A stretch of 64,000 bases of DNA from Dromaius novaehollandiae (Eukaryota > Chordata > Aves > Casuariiformes > Dromaiidae): NCBI RefSeq assembly GCF_036370855.1, contig NC_088112.1:14562469-14626468 (forward strand), given 5' to 3'. The notes beneath the pieces are model-generated. The model was not told the DNA's origin and made no database searches. It saw nothing but the letters and a program-made list of their open reading frames with translations. Below, piece by piece: positions 49,201-62,500 of this stretch (position 1 is the first letter of the stretch; the number at the start of each line of letters is the position of its first letter). The position numbers and the translations under genes are program-made.

Positions 49201-52200
49201 AGGCCATATCCACAATGATAATTAAAATCAACTGTACCAAAACCTATACATGCAGATTAGCTACGCTGTAAACTCCTAAATTCAACCCAATTTGCCCTAG
49301 AGCATACTTTACATGCTTCTCAGCTAGCAGGTGTCTGTATACCCTCTAATCCACTGCTTTCTTCAGCATGTCAGCAAGTAAGCCAGTCTCAAAAACTGGA
49401 AGTTAAGCTGCAGTTCCAGTCTCCTATTCATTCTTTTTAGCATTCTGCACCTATTTTATCTCTTTCTTCATCTTCAGGTAGAGACAAGTAGTGTGCAGAC
49501 CAATTCTCTGAAGGTTCCGGTCTGCAAATAAGCACACAGTGTACTATGTGCTGTATTGCAGGACACAGACAGGAGAAGGTGATAAAGAAGGACACCTGAA
49601 GGCCCACACAAAATACCAATTTAGAAATACTCTGGTATAACAGCAAACTGATACAGCATTTTCAAGTGGTTGATTGATCAGCACAACACAGATTCCTATT
49701 AAATCCTATGTTGTTGTTTAAATGCTTATGATCATGGTGCTTAGGCTCATCTTTAAAGGAGGAAATGGAGATTCCACCTCCATCATTCTCCAGACTTCTA
49801 TTCTAAACATATCAAGTTGGTATTAAACACAGATTACCAAACTTATCCGTCTATCACCTCAAACTTTAAAGCCCAATCCTGTTCAAATACATTGGAGAGC
49901 TAGTTATAAAAACATCAGAACTATCTGGTTTAGTGTCTCTGACCTGACAGTAATTGGGGCATCACCACTCCTGTTCGTGTAATTTACTATAGCGTTGAAG
50001 GACTGGTTAATCCACTGCCAGAAAACCACCGCCGGGGTCGTTCTTAAAATGAGAAACAATTATTACTTTCAAAAACACAATTGAATCAACAAAAGAGAAA
50101 AATGACAGCAAATCAAGAAAAATCAGTGCAAACAACAATCAGGCAGAGGCTCTTGTTTATCTGAACAAAACAATTCAGCCAATCAGATGCTGAATTACTA
50201 ATGAAAGTACAAACTACTCTTAAAAAGAGATTTTAAAAGTATAAATAAGCAGCAAGGTTCACTTGGAACAAAGGTTTGTTGTAACAACTAAAGCATTATT
50301 TCAAACTTCTCTCTATGCAAAACACACAGGGAAAAATGAAACTCTCTTCTACCTAGGATACTTTGGTAAGGTTATTTATAATCTGGTAGTTCTTTTTGGA
50401 AGTTCCATAAGTGACCGATAAGTGGATTTTAAGAGACAGGGTTTACTTTCTCAAACAGCCTTCAAAAGGCTAGCGACACCACTGTTTTAATAAATCCCCA
50501 TGACATTAAAATATTCAGTCACACTGTAGAATCAAAGAAAAAGACACTTAGCCCAAAACGAAAAACGATTTTGGCAAAAATTTCTGCATGATTAAGAAGT
50601 ACAGGTACAACACAGAAACAAATCTGGTTCTGTACAGCATTAATGATGGATCAAAATGACAAGTCATCAAAAAGTAAAAGCTCCAAGGAGTCCTCATAAA
50701 TTATGTCACTGCCAGTATGAAGATGCTTTAGGACACAAAGGTACGAGCTAGTGAGCGTGGCTGGGGGGCAGTGAAAAAAGCACATTCCGTACAATTCTCA
50801 GAGTCCCCATTTGACAAGCTAATGTGGTCCCTGTTAAACTGTGGATATAAACATTTTAGAAATGGTTATGTTGATAAATAACAAAAACATAAGTCAATTT
50901 TTTAACAATGTAGGCAGCAATCTTATAGAGGGATGAATGCTTTTGTTCTCAAATTAGTAGCACATCTGAACAATGGGATAAATTTATGAGAAAGAAATCC
51001 ATTAATGGCCATTAAATACAAACATAGCACCTCTGGATCAGGAAATTCCTGATCCATAAGCAGTTGGAGTCTGGGAGACTATACCAGGGGTTAGGTGTTT
51101 CTTTGTGGTCTAGGACCACAAACTCTGCACCCAGTAGGAGGAAACACTCAAGTTTCTGCTCCACTAGAATTTCAATCAGGGGAACCAGGCTACCAAAAAT
51201 AACGATTTTGATTCTGAAATGGGAAGATATGTTATTTCTTGAAATTTCAAAAAATTAAAGATTCAGAAGATTTGAAAGTGTCTTCTTATCCCTTCTGTTT
51301 TCCAGCATCTGAATGAGATGTGAAAGCTACAGTGACAAACTAGCTGGATTTTCTCTGTCACTGCTGCTCTTCTTCCTTTCTTCTTGTGCATGAGCAATTC
51401 TTCCCGACTCACCTTTCCGTTTCCAGTGCTACTGCAACATAGAGGATGTTAGGCCCCCCATGATAAAGTTCGGACATGACTCACACTACTTTACTGCACA
51501 CCTAAGAACTCTTCTAGGCATAATGAGGAATTTGCTTTTTCCACTAGCCAGCAATAACCAAGACACACTGACATGCAGTAAGATGGAGACTACACTGCAC
51601 CATCCAAGGACTTCTGCACAACTCCATTTGCACTGCTGAGGGTTTGATCCAAAGAAACCAATGTCTTCCAGACTAATCAGCAATCCATTTTTGAGCGATT
51701 CTACCAACAATGCAGAGAAAATGTATATACCTTCTATAACTATTAGCAATAATAACAAAACACATAAAAATAAGAATAACCTGTCAACAGACAGCAATGT
51801 TTGTGAGCAGTTGCACTGATGGCTTTATTTGTATTCTTGACAATGCCAGCGCTTTTTAAACACACACAAACACATGCATACACAAGTGCCTTTCAAAATT
51901 GCTGTGCCTTTCTGGAGTGTAAATCAAGACATTTTAAACATTCCATCATCAAAAGTTATTTGGTATTTCTCCTGAACCTTCCCCTAGTTCTTGCTAATAA
52001 AGTATTATTTCACAGAAACAACATAAAGCCTATTAACAGAAGACATTGGCTTCTGTTAGGGACTTCACTGTACTGGTGAATCGAGGACTTTTGAGGAAAT
52101 GGAAGGGTCTGACAAGTGCCGGAGGAACCCAACGACTGCTAGACTGAAGCATATTTAATACTTACTTGGCAGACAGAACATCCTACATGCCAGATCTCTA

Positions 52201-53539
52201 AGCTTAGAATTACCAGGTATCTCTTCCTTTTTGTCCTCCACACAGTTCTCCCACAAGGATGGGATTTGGGACCACTCGGCTTTCTCGGTTCAGTGAGGAA
52301 AAGTGGGATATTTGGTGAAGGATTACAAGGGGCCAAGGGCTTATCTCACAGCTACTTCTAGAGGAAACCACTAATCAGTATGGGTGTGAGGGTGTGCAGA
52401 GAGAAAAGAGAACAGGAGACAAAATTTTACATTTTCAAATATTTATAATATATCTAAAATGTTCTGTTGACAGCAACATTGATATTCACTCATCTAATTT
52501 GTAAGCAAATGTTTGGTGTGTAATATTGCCAATACTCACCTATAAAAGGTCATCATACAACCTGTGATAGTCATGTTCATTGGTACCTGAGCTGACATTC
52601 GGCCAATCAAGATCATCTTTTCACCAGTGTCTGGATGAAAAGCTGAATCATAGATATATTTTGCTCTCCACAATTCATCTTCTGTCAAGCCAGGTGCCAC
52701 GATACCTTGTCTTGGGACAAGTTAAAAAACAAAACAATACAACAGCAAAAAGCACAACTGTTATAAAATGCTGCAACTTCCAATGCAAAACATGGCATCA
52801 GAGGATTTGGGGATGTTCATGCTAAATTAACCTAGCCTTCTGGGTAGCTTCTAGATCCTTAGCTTTTGAATGGACGGTTGAAATAAAAATAATCAAAACT
52901 CCTAGCAGTGATTATGTTAGCTGAGTTGATACATCCAACACCAGATTTCTGTTCACTCAGAACTGTATGAGAACTGTAGAGCTAAAATCTTCGCAAAGAC
53001 ATTAGCATTAAACTTTGAAAATTTACGTTGCAAGTATTTAAGAAACTACTTGCCCCAAACAGAAAAACATGTCAGAGTTTTCAACTCTGCTGTCATATTA
53101 ATTATTCTCAAAATCAGATACTTCTTCCACATTTCAGAATACTTAATAGTATCCTTATAGTATAATAGTATTATTATAGTAAGAGTAGATGTTCTCAGAT
53201 GACATAACTTCTCCATTCATTAGAGAGTATGCTAGTGTTTCTAGTTAGGTAATAAGAAAAAACAGTGGTGCAATGAATACAGTGGCTTAAATATTTCCTT
53301 TCAAATATATAACCACCTACTTATCACTAACATAGACTTTTTCGGGCCAGCAGTAACAATGATCAATTAACATACCTGTAATCATGAACAATCCTTCTTG
53401 CATTTTCTAGCTGGGCATCAGATAACAAAATATTCCGGGGATCTGTTACGGTAAAGAAGTGACTGGCTCGTCCAATGAAAGTGCTTTGATCCCATCGGGG
53501 CTCCTTAATATTAATATTTAATGGTATATCTGCTGACAT
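37208..53539 (-). CDS. SFXN1: SFXN1, sideroflexin-1, mitochondrial serine transporter (complete, 10 coding exons)
   Basis: SFXN1 carries serine across the mitochondrial inner membrane to feed one-carbon metabolism. Exons: 53539-53376, 52710-52540, 50042-49944, 48820-48745, 47670-47585, 46330-46203, 45655-45606, 39687-39638, 38909-38862, 37304-37208. They join in frame to 322 aa, the human length. Seen: [20 protein letters not shown] at the N-terminus, the family motif HPDTGEK at 80-86, [27 protein letters not shown] at about 189-199, [29 protein letters not shown], and the C-terminus ERVYFNKGL. The C-terminus separates it from the close paralogue SFXN3. There is no cleavable presequence, as usual; several hydrophobic helices follow residue 95. 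The first coding exon begins at 53548, so a 5' noncoding exon must lie farther upstream. Confidence 0.97.
39688..45605 (-). other. Large SFXN1 intron (5.9 kb)
   Basis: This AT-rich intron lies between the exons at 45606 and 39687. Apart from a CA/TG inverted repeat at 42588-42613 and minor simple repeats (an imperfect doubling of an AAGATGGTGGGG unit near 41638-41672, an AAAC run near 43991), I recognise nothing. No open frame in it has splice context or a domain. Confidence 0.75.
42588..42626. repeat. Perfect CA/TG palindrome followed by TG repeat
   Basis: CACACACACACAC at 42588-42600 is followed with no spacer by GTGTGTGTGTGTG at 42601-42613, a perfect inverted repeat with 13-base arms. 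A further interrupted TG run extends to 42626. It lies in the large SFXN1 intron. Confidence 0.95.
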
Positions 53540-53548
53540 CTTCAAAAA

Positions 53549-56500
53549 CTGTGAAGGAAACATGAAAATTTGCATTTTGGAATTCCTCTCATTTCATAAC
53601 ATACCTGTAAGCTTTTAGACTCTACACCTACAAGATGAAAAGTGGTTATCCTCACAGTAAAATGCCAGAGGTGCACAAACGCCGAACATCTTGCAGAACT
53701 GAGCTTTAAATGAGCAAGTATATATCCAGAAAGCAGATGATGTCAGACATTGTTTTAATGAGGTTGCTATTCATAAGTAACAAGTGAGAACTTGCTCAGA
53801 TATCTACAAAATATTTATTTCCATGCTTGTTTCTCTAAAAATTCATATATTGCATGTTTTTAAGAGCACAAGCATCTGAGGATGAGGTAGGTGCAAAGAA
53901 AGTATAGGATTTTATTAATAAGTAGCTGTACTAAAAATGATACACTAAAGAAAAATTTGCTTTATTTGAATGACGAATTAGTGTTTGCTGAACACGTCTT
54001 AAAGGGGAGGAGAAATTAAACACTTCAAAAAATGTCTGAAGAGGTATTACAAAGTGCAGTGGCAGAAGAAATATTTAACAAAATCCAATTAAAATCTTTG
54101 GCATTGCAAAACAAGACCAAAATTAGGAACACAAACCCAACAAACTGTATTAACAAATGTTGTTTCTCTAAATCCATGTTTCAGCAAAAGGAAGATTACA
54201 TAATGCAACAATTTGCAACATTATGAACATGTGATGAATTTTCCTAATGATACTTCAAAGATGCTAGAAGAATTACAATGAAGGCGGCTGAGCCAATACA
54301 GTTGTGTATTTATGGGGCTTAAAGCCCAGAACATTAAAAATTACTTCAGCATAACTAAGGTTATGTTAGCACCTAATGAAAGAAGGGCAGTCCTCTGCAT
54401 AACACAAGCTGTATGTACTTTAACTTTGTTAAAACAAATTTCTGCAGCATATTCAGTAGTTGGTTAAAAATAAAAGTGCGTCTCATCTAAATAACACTTG
54501 TAATTCAAAATGCTGCAGTAAACTGGATTTATAAAAGCACAGATAAAGTGAACACAAAGCATTTTTTCTGTTTTAATGGGAAAAAATCACCATTATGAGG
54601 AAAACTAATATATGTGGTGTAAGCTGTCACTGACAAGTATTTTCATCTTAACTCAGATCCTTGGCTGGGTGGTGTTTACCTACTACTAACAAGCATCAGG
54701 TACACTCTGAAGTTATCTGAACCATTTGGGTCAATTTGATGAATATTAGATGTTGTAGAACAGAAAAAAAAATCACAAAAAGAATATAACTAAGCATCTA
54801 AAGTCTCTTCATGATAAAAAGTTGTGAACATCATGGGAGAAAAGGAGAGACCGTTCAGGAAATCTGGAGAAACTAATGCCCATCTGTCAAAGGTAATCAG
54901 TAGCTTTCTCTACTACCTCAAGTGGAAAAGCTTAGAAGTCTCTGGAGAAGCCAATTTCTATAGAAGCCAAGTCCTCTGTCTCTCTTTCTATCATAACCAC
55001 CCTCAAATCAGCAGCTCTAAGAGGGGGGTGGAGTGGGAAAAGAGGAAACATGCAAGGATGACCACTAATGAACATTTAGAAGACACTGTAGATCAACATT
55101 TCTACTAAAAAAGGGAACAGTCTATTCTTGAAAGCAAGCAAATAACTATTTGAGGAAATCACATCACAGCCATACAGCTTTAACATCTGTCATAGGAACC
55201 ACAAAATCAACTTTGTAAACAGTAGTTATGATGAATTAGATGAGGATTGCATAAAAATTGTTCTTTCTTGAACCACTCACCAGTCAGAAGACCTTCTAAA
55301 GTGGGAACTATGCAAGGAAAGGCTCTATCTTCCATGTGTTTACCCAGATTTAACATTTTTATGCTTATGTCATAGCATAAGCACGAGTCTTATTTAGGAC
55401 TTTCATAATTCTTATTATGATTTAATTACAATGAAAAGCCAGTGGTCACATACTGTTTTATAGTACCTCATTCATATATTAGGGAAAGTACTTTTTTTTC
55501 TGATACGTCAGCTGCCAGGAAGAACTGTCAATGACATTCAGATTGCTCAAATTCTTCCCAATGCTACACATGTTCATCCCCCTCATTGAAACCAATAAAA
55601 ACTGTGTACGCCTAAGCACGATTTTACTCAACACCAGACATGACTGTAAAGCTATAAAGATAACGTAGCAAGAACACAGAATAACTGCATTATAAATGAA
55701 GATAAGCAATGTTTAAAGAGGAACTGGCAAGTATATTCTGCTCAGCACTGCAGAATATTCAAGGCAAAGTCCGACACGTGATAACTAAGACAGCAAACTA
55801 ACCTATTGCTAGTAGGTCAAACCCTGAGAATCTGAGGATGGATGAAAGTAAATTATAATGGTCATCCTTCAGCATGGCCATAATCACAGCATGATTAACA
55901 GCAGAATGATGAAAAGGCCATATCTGAGTTAGTATTATTAAACAAGTATGTTAAAAATGTATTAAAAGTCCTAATTTGGTATTGCTAACTCTAAAGATGT
56001 CTTCTCTTTCACACATTTACGGGTAATTATGCAAAATTTCTTCAGGTTAAATAATCAGTTTCTATTAAAAAAAAAAGACAAGGAGGTTGCTTTCATCAAA
56101 TTAAAAAAGAAAACAAAACATTTATGATTCTTATATATTATTTTTATGTTTAGCCTGTATTATCTACAACACAATAATGGAGAAACAAAAACATCAAATA
56201 AGAAAGACATCTGTTTTCCAACAGCTCCGAGAACTTCCATGAACAAATAACCTATTTGATGCAACAGATCTTATTATTGAATTCTATAGAAGCTAAATCA
56301 ATTTGGTTAAAAATCAAACAAAAATTGTAACCACACAGACATTCCTGTTTCCTGCTCTCTAAATTTTCCTGACGACAGAAGAAACTCAAAGCTGCATTAG
56401 TAAATGCAAAGCAGAGCTGTTTGCCTTTGCAATGCAGAGATCGGTACCATACACCTAAGCTGTATTTCTACAGAGATTGCTGAGTTCTGGAGAAGGTGGC

Positions 56501-59500
56501 AATCACGAGCTGACAGTGAAGGCTGCAGGGAGGTCACTGGTAGAATTGTTTTTGTTTATTCTCTATAAACTGTATTAAGAGTTTAAATGTTCAAATAATC
56601 ATTTCAAGACAAGTTTAAAATTCTTACCCTCTACTACAAGGCAGCAGTGTAAACGCAAGGTCATTTCAAAGACCCCAAAGTCAGTTTAAGTTCTCACAGC
56701 TTTTATCTCAGTAATTAACCCCCCTGGATTATTTGACAAAAGCATTAAATAGTCATTCTGCGTGCTTAAGTAGACAAAGGAAAATATATCCGAGTATCCC
56801 CAGAAAACGGTACCGTTAATAACGTGATCATCTGAAATCATGAGACCAAGGTTTTCTGTAACTCTCCCTATCCAAAGCAGTGGTCTTTCTATATTAAAAT
56901 ATGAAATCGGAAAAAATGAAGGATGAAGTAAATCCGGTTTCCAATAATAATAATAATGATGATAATAATAAAGACCTTCTTATGACCTCCACTGACCTCA
57001 TTGAGAACTGAGCTGGAGTTACCACTTTCTGTCAAGAGTTAGCAAGAACTGTTCGCTGCACTTGGCCCTGACTCCAACCTGCAACACTCAACCTCTGGGT
57101 GGAACAAAAACTCCTGCAGTATATGGTGTCATCTCCTTTTCCATCTGATGTATTTTACATGAAATCTGAGCTATTTGCTGCAATTTTTATTTTATTTCGC
57201 ACAATTATTGCACACTTTCGATGTACTGCATTACGACTGAAATCTGCTGGAAGGAGTAACAGAAAAATATGCTGATTATATTTGGCGAACATTATGAATA
57301 TTTGAAAATTACTCACTCCATAGCGTTTTACCTTTTAAGGAGGAACCTACTACTGCACAGAAATACCTGCCAAATATATACTTCAATAGTTACAATGGAC
57401 ACTGTTAAATATGTTTAATATGATTAGATCAGACCTACTGAATATATTTTCTTGCTCTTTCATGGTATCACCTTTCCATAGTGGACTTTAGTTTTTCTTT
57501 GGTAAAAGAGACCTCAAGAAAAATGTTTTTTTTCCAAGGCCTTCCTAGGCATTCAAATTTACAGTAATCAACTAAAACAAATAATCATAAAGCAAGAATT
57601 TAAGGAGCATTAGCACTGCTGCTCCAAATTACAGTAAATATAGTCCCAGTCATGCTATCTCTCATACCTTGAAGTTTCACCATCAAGTTAGGGAAGGTCC
57701 CAAATCTTTCCAGGATACTAGAAGGCTAAGAAATGTTATACAGTAGGGAAAAAATCATCATTTTCCCTTCTTCTTACCTCTGTTTTCTCCACTGCTAAGT
57801 TCATCATAGGACAGCAGTTCTTATTAACGTCTTTCATTGTATACTGAGACCAGATCCTCTGATAATGAAATGATAGATTTTACAAACTTCAAGAAAATAA
57901 GCTGCCGTAGCAACATATCACTTACTAAGCTAATTTTAAAACATGAAGATATTTGTACCATGATTATGCTTAACTGACATTAGACCAGTACCATCTACAA
58001 CTACTTCATTTAGCAGCTTTCTCCAAAGACTTCTACAGGTTTCACTAGCATTTCTGCACTGTTAAGGAAAATCCTTTTTTTCAAACACAAGTAAAAGAAT
58101 CAGACAATTAAATAACATAATGTGGCAAGTCAGAAACACCAGGAGAATCTAGAACTCCTGACTGCGAACCTGTGCTCCAAGTGCTGCTGAAACAGCAATA
58201 CATAAGTTGTTATTTCACAAAAGTAACCATGAGAGATGGAAAGATACTGGGTAAGAAGGGGAGAATTTCTCCCTCGCTTCTAATTGAATATTTTTACCCT
58301 TTTACCCCTTACTATTTGCTATACATACTTCCCTGTTAAGAATGTTAAGAAACATTTTAAAACACCACTGTGCGGACATACCACTTTATACCTTTATACT
58401 AGTAGGATTATTTTTGCGCGACACATTTCTCACCAGGCACATTGCAGAACGAACACAGATCATGGAAATGAAAGATGACTCTGAGGACAGATTTGGAGAG
58501 CCGAGTTCTCACGCAGAGCATCTGAATAGCTGATGCTTCTTAGATTTCCTTCCCCTTTTTATTACCACACAATAAAAAAGCCCTCCAGCAAATAGTGATA
58601 TATTCTGAAAGACCAGACCATCTTCTGGTCTAAAATAGTAACAGCTGCTTTTGCAAAGCAAAACCCTGCTAAAGCAGAGTGAACTCATTCCTTCAAAACT
58701 TCTTTTCCACTGGAAAAAGAAAAAATCTGCATGTCTGTGCTGATAAGTCATTCTGCGAATGCCTCCCTTTTGGTATATTATTTGTGGAAAAGTCTAAGGA
58801 GTTTCAATATTTTTAAAATTAAATGACCAGTTTCATTAGGAAAGATTAAAAACCACTTAGAATACCTTAGGCTAATCTGTTTAAAGCTGTCTAACGAACA
58901 TTTAAGAAAGCAGCCCATAAATAGAAGCTCTTTTCTTTCTTTTCACTCCAGTTGGCAAGTGCTGAAAAATTGCTTCATATGTGCTACTAGGTTGTCTGTG
59001 AACTGTTTTTACTATGTATGACATTTTGGTCAACAAAAGCAAGTGCTTTAGTAATAAGGAATCTAAACAGTAAAAACCTGCCTTCACTGCAGATGATTCA
59101 ATGTTCAATGCAGTATCACTTCACTTAGGTCATGCAATTTAGCCTAACCCAGCGAAGGTGAAACTACAGAAAGTGGAGGAGGTACCACTTCCAAATCCTA
59201 TCTTCATCCTGCTCTGTACTTGGTCTCCTGACTTTGTGTCAGGTCTGATGTCCTTTGCACTATGCGGTGTGCTGATAAAACCTAATAGGCAAGCAGGAAA
59301 CTTATGCAGTAGAAAGAAAAGAGAGGCCAGCTTGATCTCCTGGATTAGTATATTGAATTGGCTCAGCAAAGGGTCTGGGAGCACCAAAGCCAGGTAGAGG
59401 GGAGGAGTGGAAGTGCATACCTGGCAGGACAGCGGAGGAAAGATCTCTCTCTTGGTGGCAGCAAGCTCTTAGATCAGCCCAGAGACAGACACCAGCCTGG

Positions 59501-62500
59501 GAGCATGTCTCAGCACAGCAGAACTGTGTAAGACTGCAGTATATGTACTTACTCCTACGTTGTCTAGTTAGCTGCTAACAACTGCAAAAATGTATTCAGT
59601 GGCACAGAGGAAACCAGCATGGGCTAGCAACCTAAGAGCTGACACACTATTTCTGACTTGAACAGCTAGCCAGCACTGAACTCACAGCCTAACAATTTAA
59701 TAATTATCCTTAACTGCACCAGTTAAACTGACTTGAGCATGTCTATCCTTGCTGTGAACATGCCTTCATCTTCCTGTAGGGACATACACCGCTGCACGGA
59801 GAGACTGCGCTGGTCAAACGAATGGATTAGCAGCTCATTCCTCATACTCAGAGCTGCTGCCTCCCCTGTGCCATCAGCAGGAATCAAGGTTGGTCCTGTC
59901 ATGCTTCTCCAACAGGCTAACCCGTGGCTAGCTTGGGCCACCGTTTCACTAAAGTTAAAGATCTGCAGATACGGCAGGAGCCAGGCATGGGGCAAACCTT
60001 GAAGCCTAACCCTAAACCTGCAGGGAGGATGATGAACGAGAAACATGAAGCATAGACTTTAAATGCTGCAGCGTGTCACAGTCAGAGCTTGCAAATGTAC
60101 ATTACAGATGAGGAAAATGGGTGCAAGAGAGATGTAGCGCGCCGTAAATTGGAAAAACTTCTACTCCCCGCATATCTTCATAGTAAAACAAAGGCATGAC
60201 TGTAGAAAGAGCTAACATGATCTACTTACTAGGGGTAAGAGTGGGCAAGGTGGCTTTAACACATGCTAACGGAGTAAGAACACTCCAAGGACAACACATA
60301 CATACTTTTGTTGCCAGCACAAGGTGAAGTTCATGTTTCTATCCCCTTCTCACTGTCGCTACCCATGCTAGCCAGATTAAGCTAGTAGAAGCACGTCAGC
60401 ACATGCTTCAATCTCCCTTTCTTCTTGTAAATCTACCCAAAAACTCTGTAGCTCTGCAGCAACAAAAAGCAAGCCAGCAGGGACATGGAAAACATATGGT
60501 AAAGGAGGCTCTTTGTCATGAGCTACAGCAAAGGGCCACGCTAGGAATCACTGACCAACATGTATGCTTAGAAATCTGCGTTTGTTTAAGAAGATATCAA
60601 CGGCAAGAGAAAGCAATGACTTTAATCTTCACAAAGGTAAAACATATTACAGATGTTCCAACTCTGCATGGAATAGAAGGGGGACAGGTGTCCACCCTGG
60701 AACAGACTAGGTTTTGCACTAGAAAGGATCAAAACTTTAGGTGACATGTATTTAGGTAGACAATAAACTTTTCTTCTAAATAATTTTATTGATATGCTAT
60801 ATTTGACTTGCACCTTGACAATGTTAGTAGGAACAATGCTTTTCTGAATTAGTTTAAAATAAAAATCAAAGACTGTGGGCAGGGACAGGCCACCAGTGCA
60901 CACAGAGAAGGAACAGATGCCATATAAGGGAGCGTAAAAAGCCCAGGCACCGAAATAATGTAATTTGGTGACACATAAAACTTGTGGTGAAACAGAAAGG
61001 TTGCTAAGTTCACTAGTCTCAGGACTCTGAACCATAAATCTGTTACAAAGGTGCCTATCTAAGAGAGCTGATGAATTTCTGTCTTGAAAATTTACAAATT
61101 TTCTAACAAAATCTTTTATTTAAAAACTAAAGTACCACCTCTAGAACTACAGGGTCTGTAAGATATTCCTCATGACTTATCTGCCCCTATTAGTAAAGAG
61201 GGCAAAAAATCCATAAAGCAGAAGCACAAACCAGGGATCTTCTTAGACAGTTTGTTTCATAACTAGAAAGTAGAAATGGCGACTGTGCACAAATATTGTT
61301 TCATTGATGTATTATCAGACAGCTATGAAGCCATCACCATAAACAGTAAGGCAGAGGTTTTTTTCTGGTAAGACTGTGAAACTGCAAGAAATTGGGAAAA
61401 TACCCCCAATTTAAGTTACTGCAACAGTATTTTACCTAGCTGTCTATCACCTTAATATTCAGATACAATTTTAGAAGAATGCTGCTGCTTGCATAATCCA
61501 GTTAAACACACAATAAAAAAGTATTATAACCAAACTATTTAAGACCTGATTATTATTTTAAATAAATTACTTTGTCAAGGGTATAACTCCATTATCTTCA
61601 GTGTTACAATTTTCAATTTATATTACGTGTGTGCAGGACTTAAGTCCTCATTATCTGAACATGAACATCCATAATAGAATTGGAAGAGAAGAAAAAAGAA
61701 AAAAAAGGACATTTAGGTTAAATCAAATTACCATAAATTCATCTGAACCCTGAGCTAAGTAGAAGGTTTGCAAAGGGACTGGAAGGTAAACGCACAGATC
61801 TTATAGAACAAAAGTAAAAATATTTGCTGTGTTACGGTTCCAGTCAGCTGATAAAGGCAAACTTCCAACTATCAAACATGAACTGCCTACATTTTAGTAT
61901 CTGAATTTATTGTTTTCACAGTTATTGCTAATCAGTAAGTACCAACAGAGGGGAGACTACCCCTATAATAGGACAAAACCTTGAATCAACAGCACCATAA
62001 ATTATAAGGTGGAAAAGTAAGCAACAAAATTATCCAACCAGATACTGGAACAACTCTCTTCTTCAAACAGCTCCATGAACAGATGATTTGAGAAAAAACA
62101 CTAATTATACAAACTTATCAGTTACTAAAACAATTCATATGGAAAGGTCACTGAAGTCACATTCACAGCCTAGGAGGATTACCACGACTGGAAAGGATAA
62201 AAGACAAAGAATGCACGATAACACAGCTGAACAGTTACACCTACCATGGAAAATACACAGTAAGAAAGGAAAAAAAAGTGCAAAACTTCACTGTTTCAAA
62301 CAACACAGATTACTAAACATTCAGATTAATTAATAAAGTTTTTAATAGAACCCCCTATGCTTGCAAACCCTAAAGTAATAGTCTACACTAGTAAATTAAA
62401 CCAGTAATTAAGAACAGACTATGTCCTCTGGCATGTCTATATTATCAAACTCTCTCAATCTCCAAAACAGGGTGGCTGTGCCCAAACTACCCATGGAGGA

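Noticed and set aside
37208-53539. SFXN3 instead of SFXN1
   Set aside because: The 322-residue length and the C-terminus ending ERVYFNKGL agree with SFXN1, as do the N-terminal residues.
59723-60046. A 107-residue minus-strand open frame in the upstream SFXN1 region
   Set aside because: There are no recognisable domain, splice sites or codon bias. Frames of this length are expected by chance in 10 kb.
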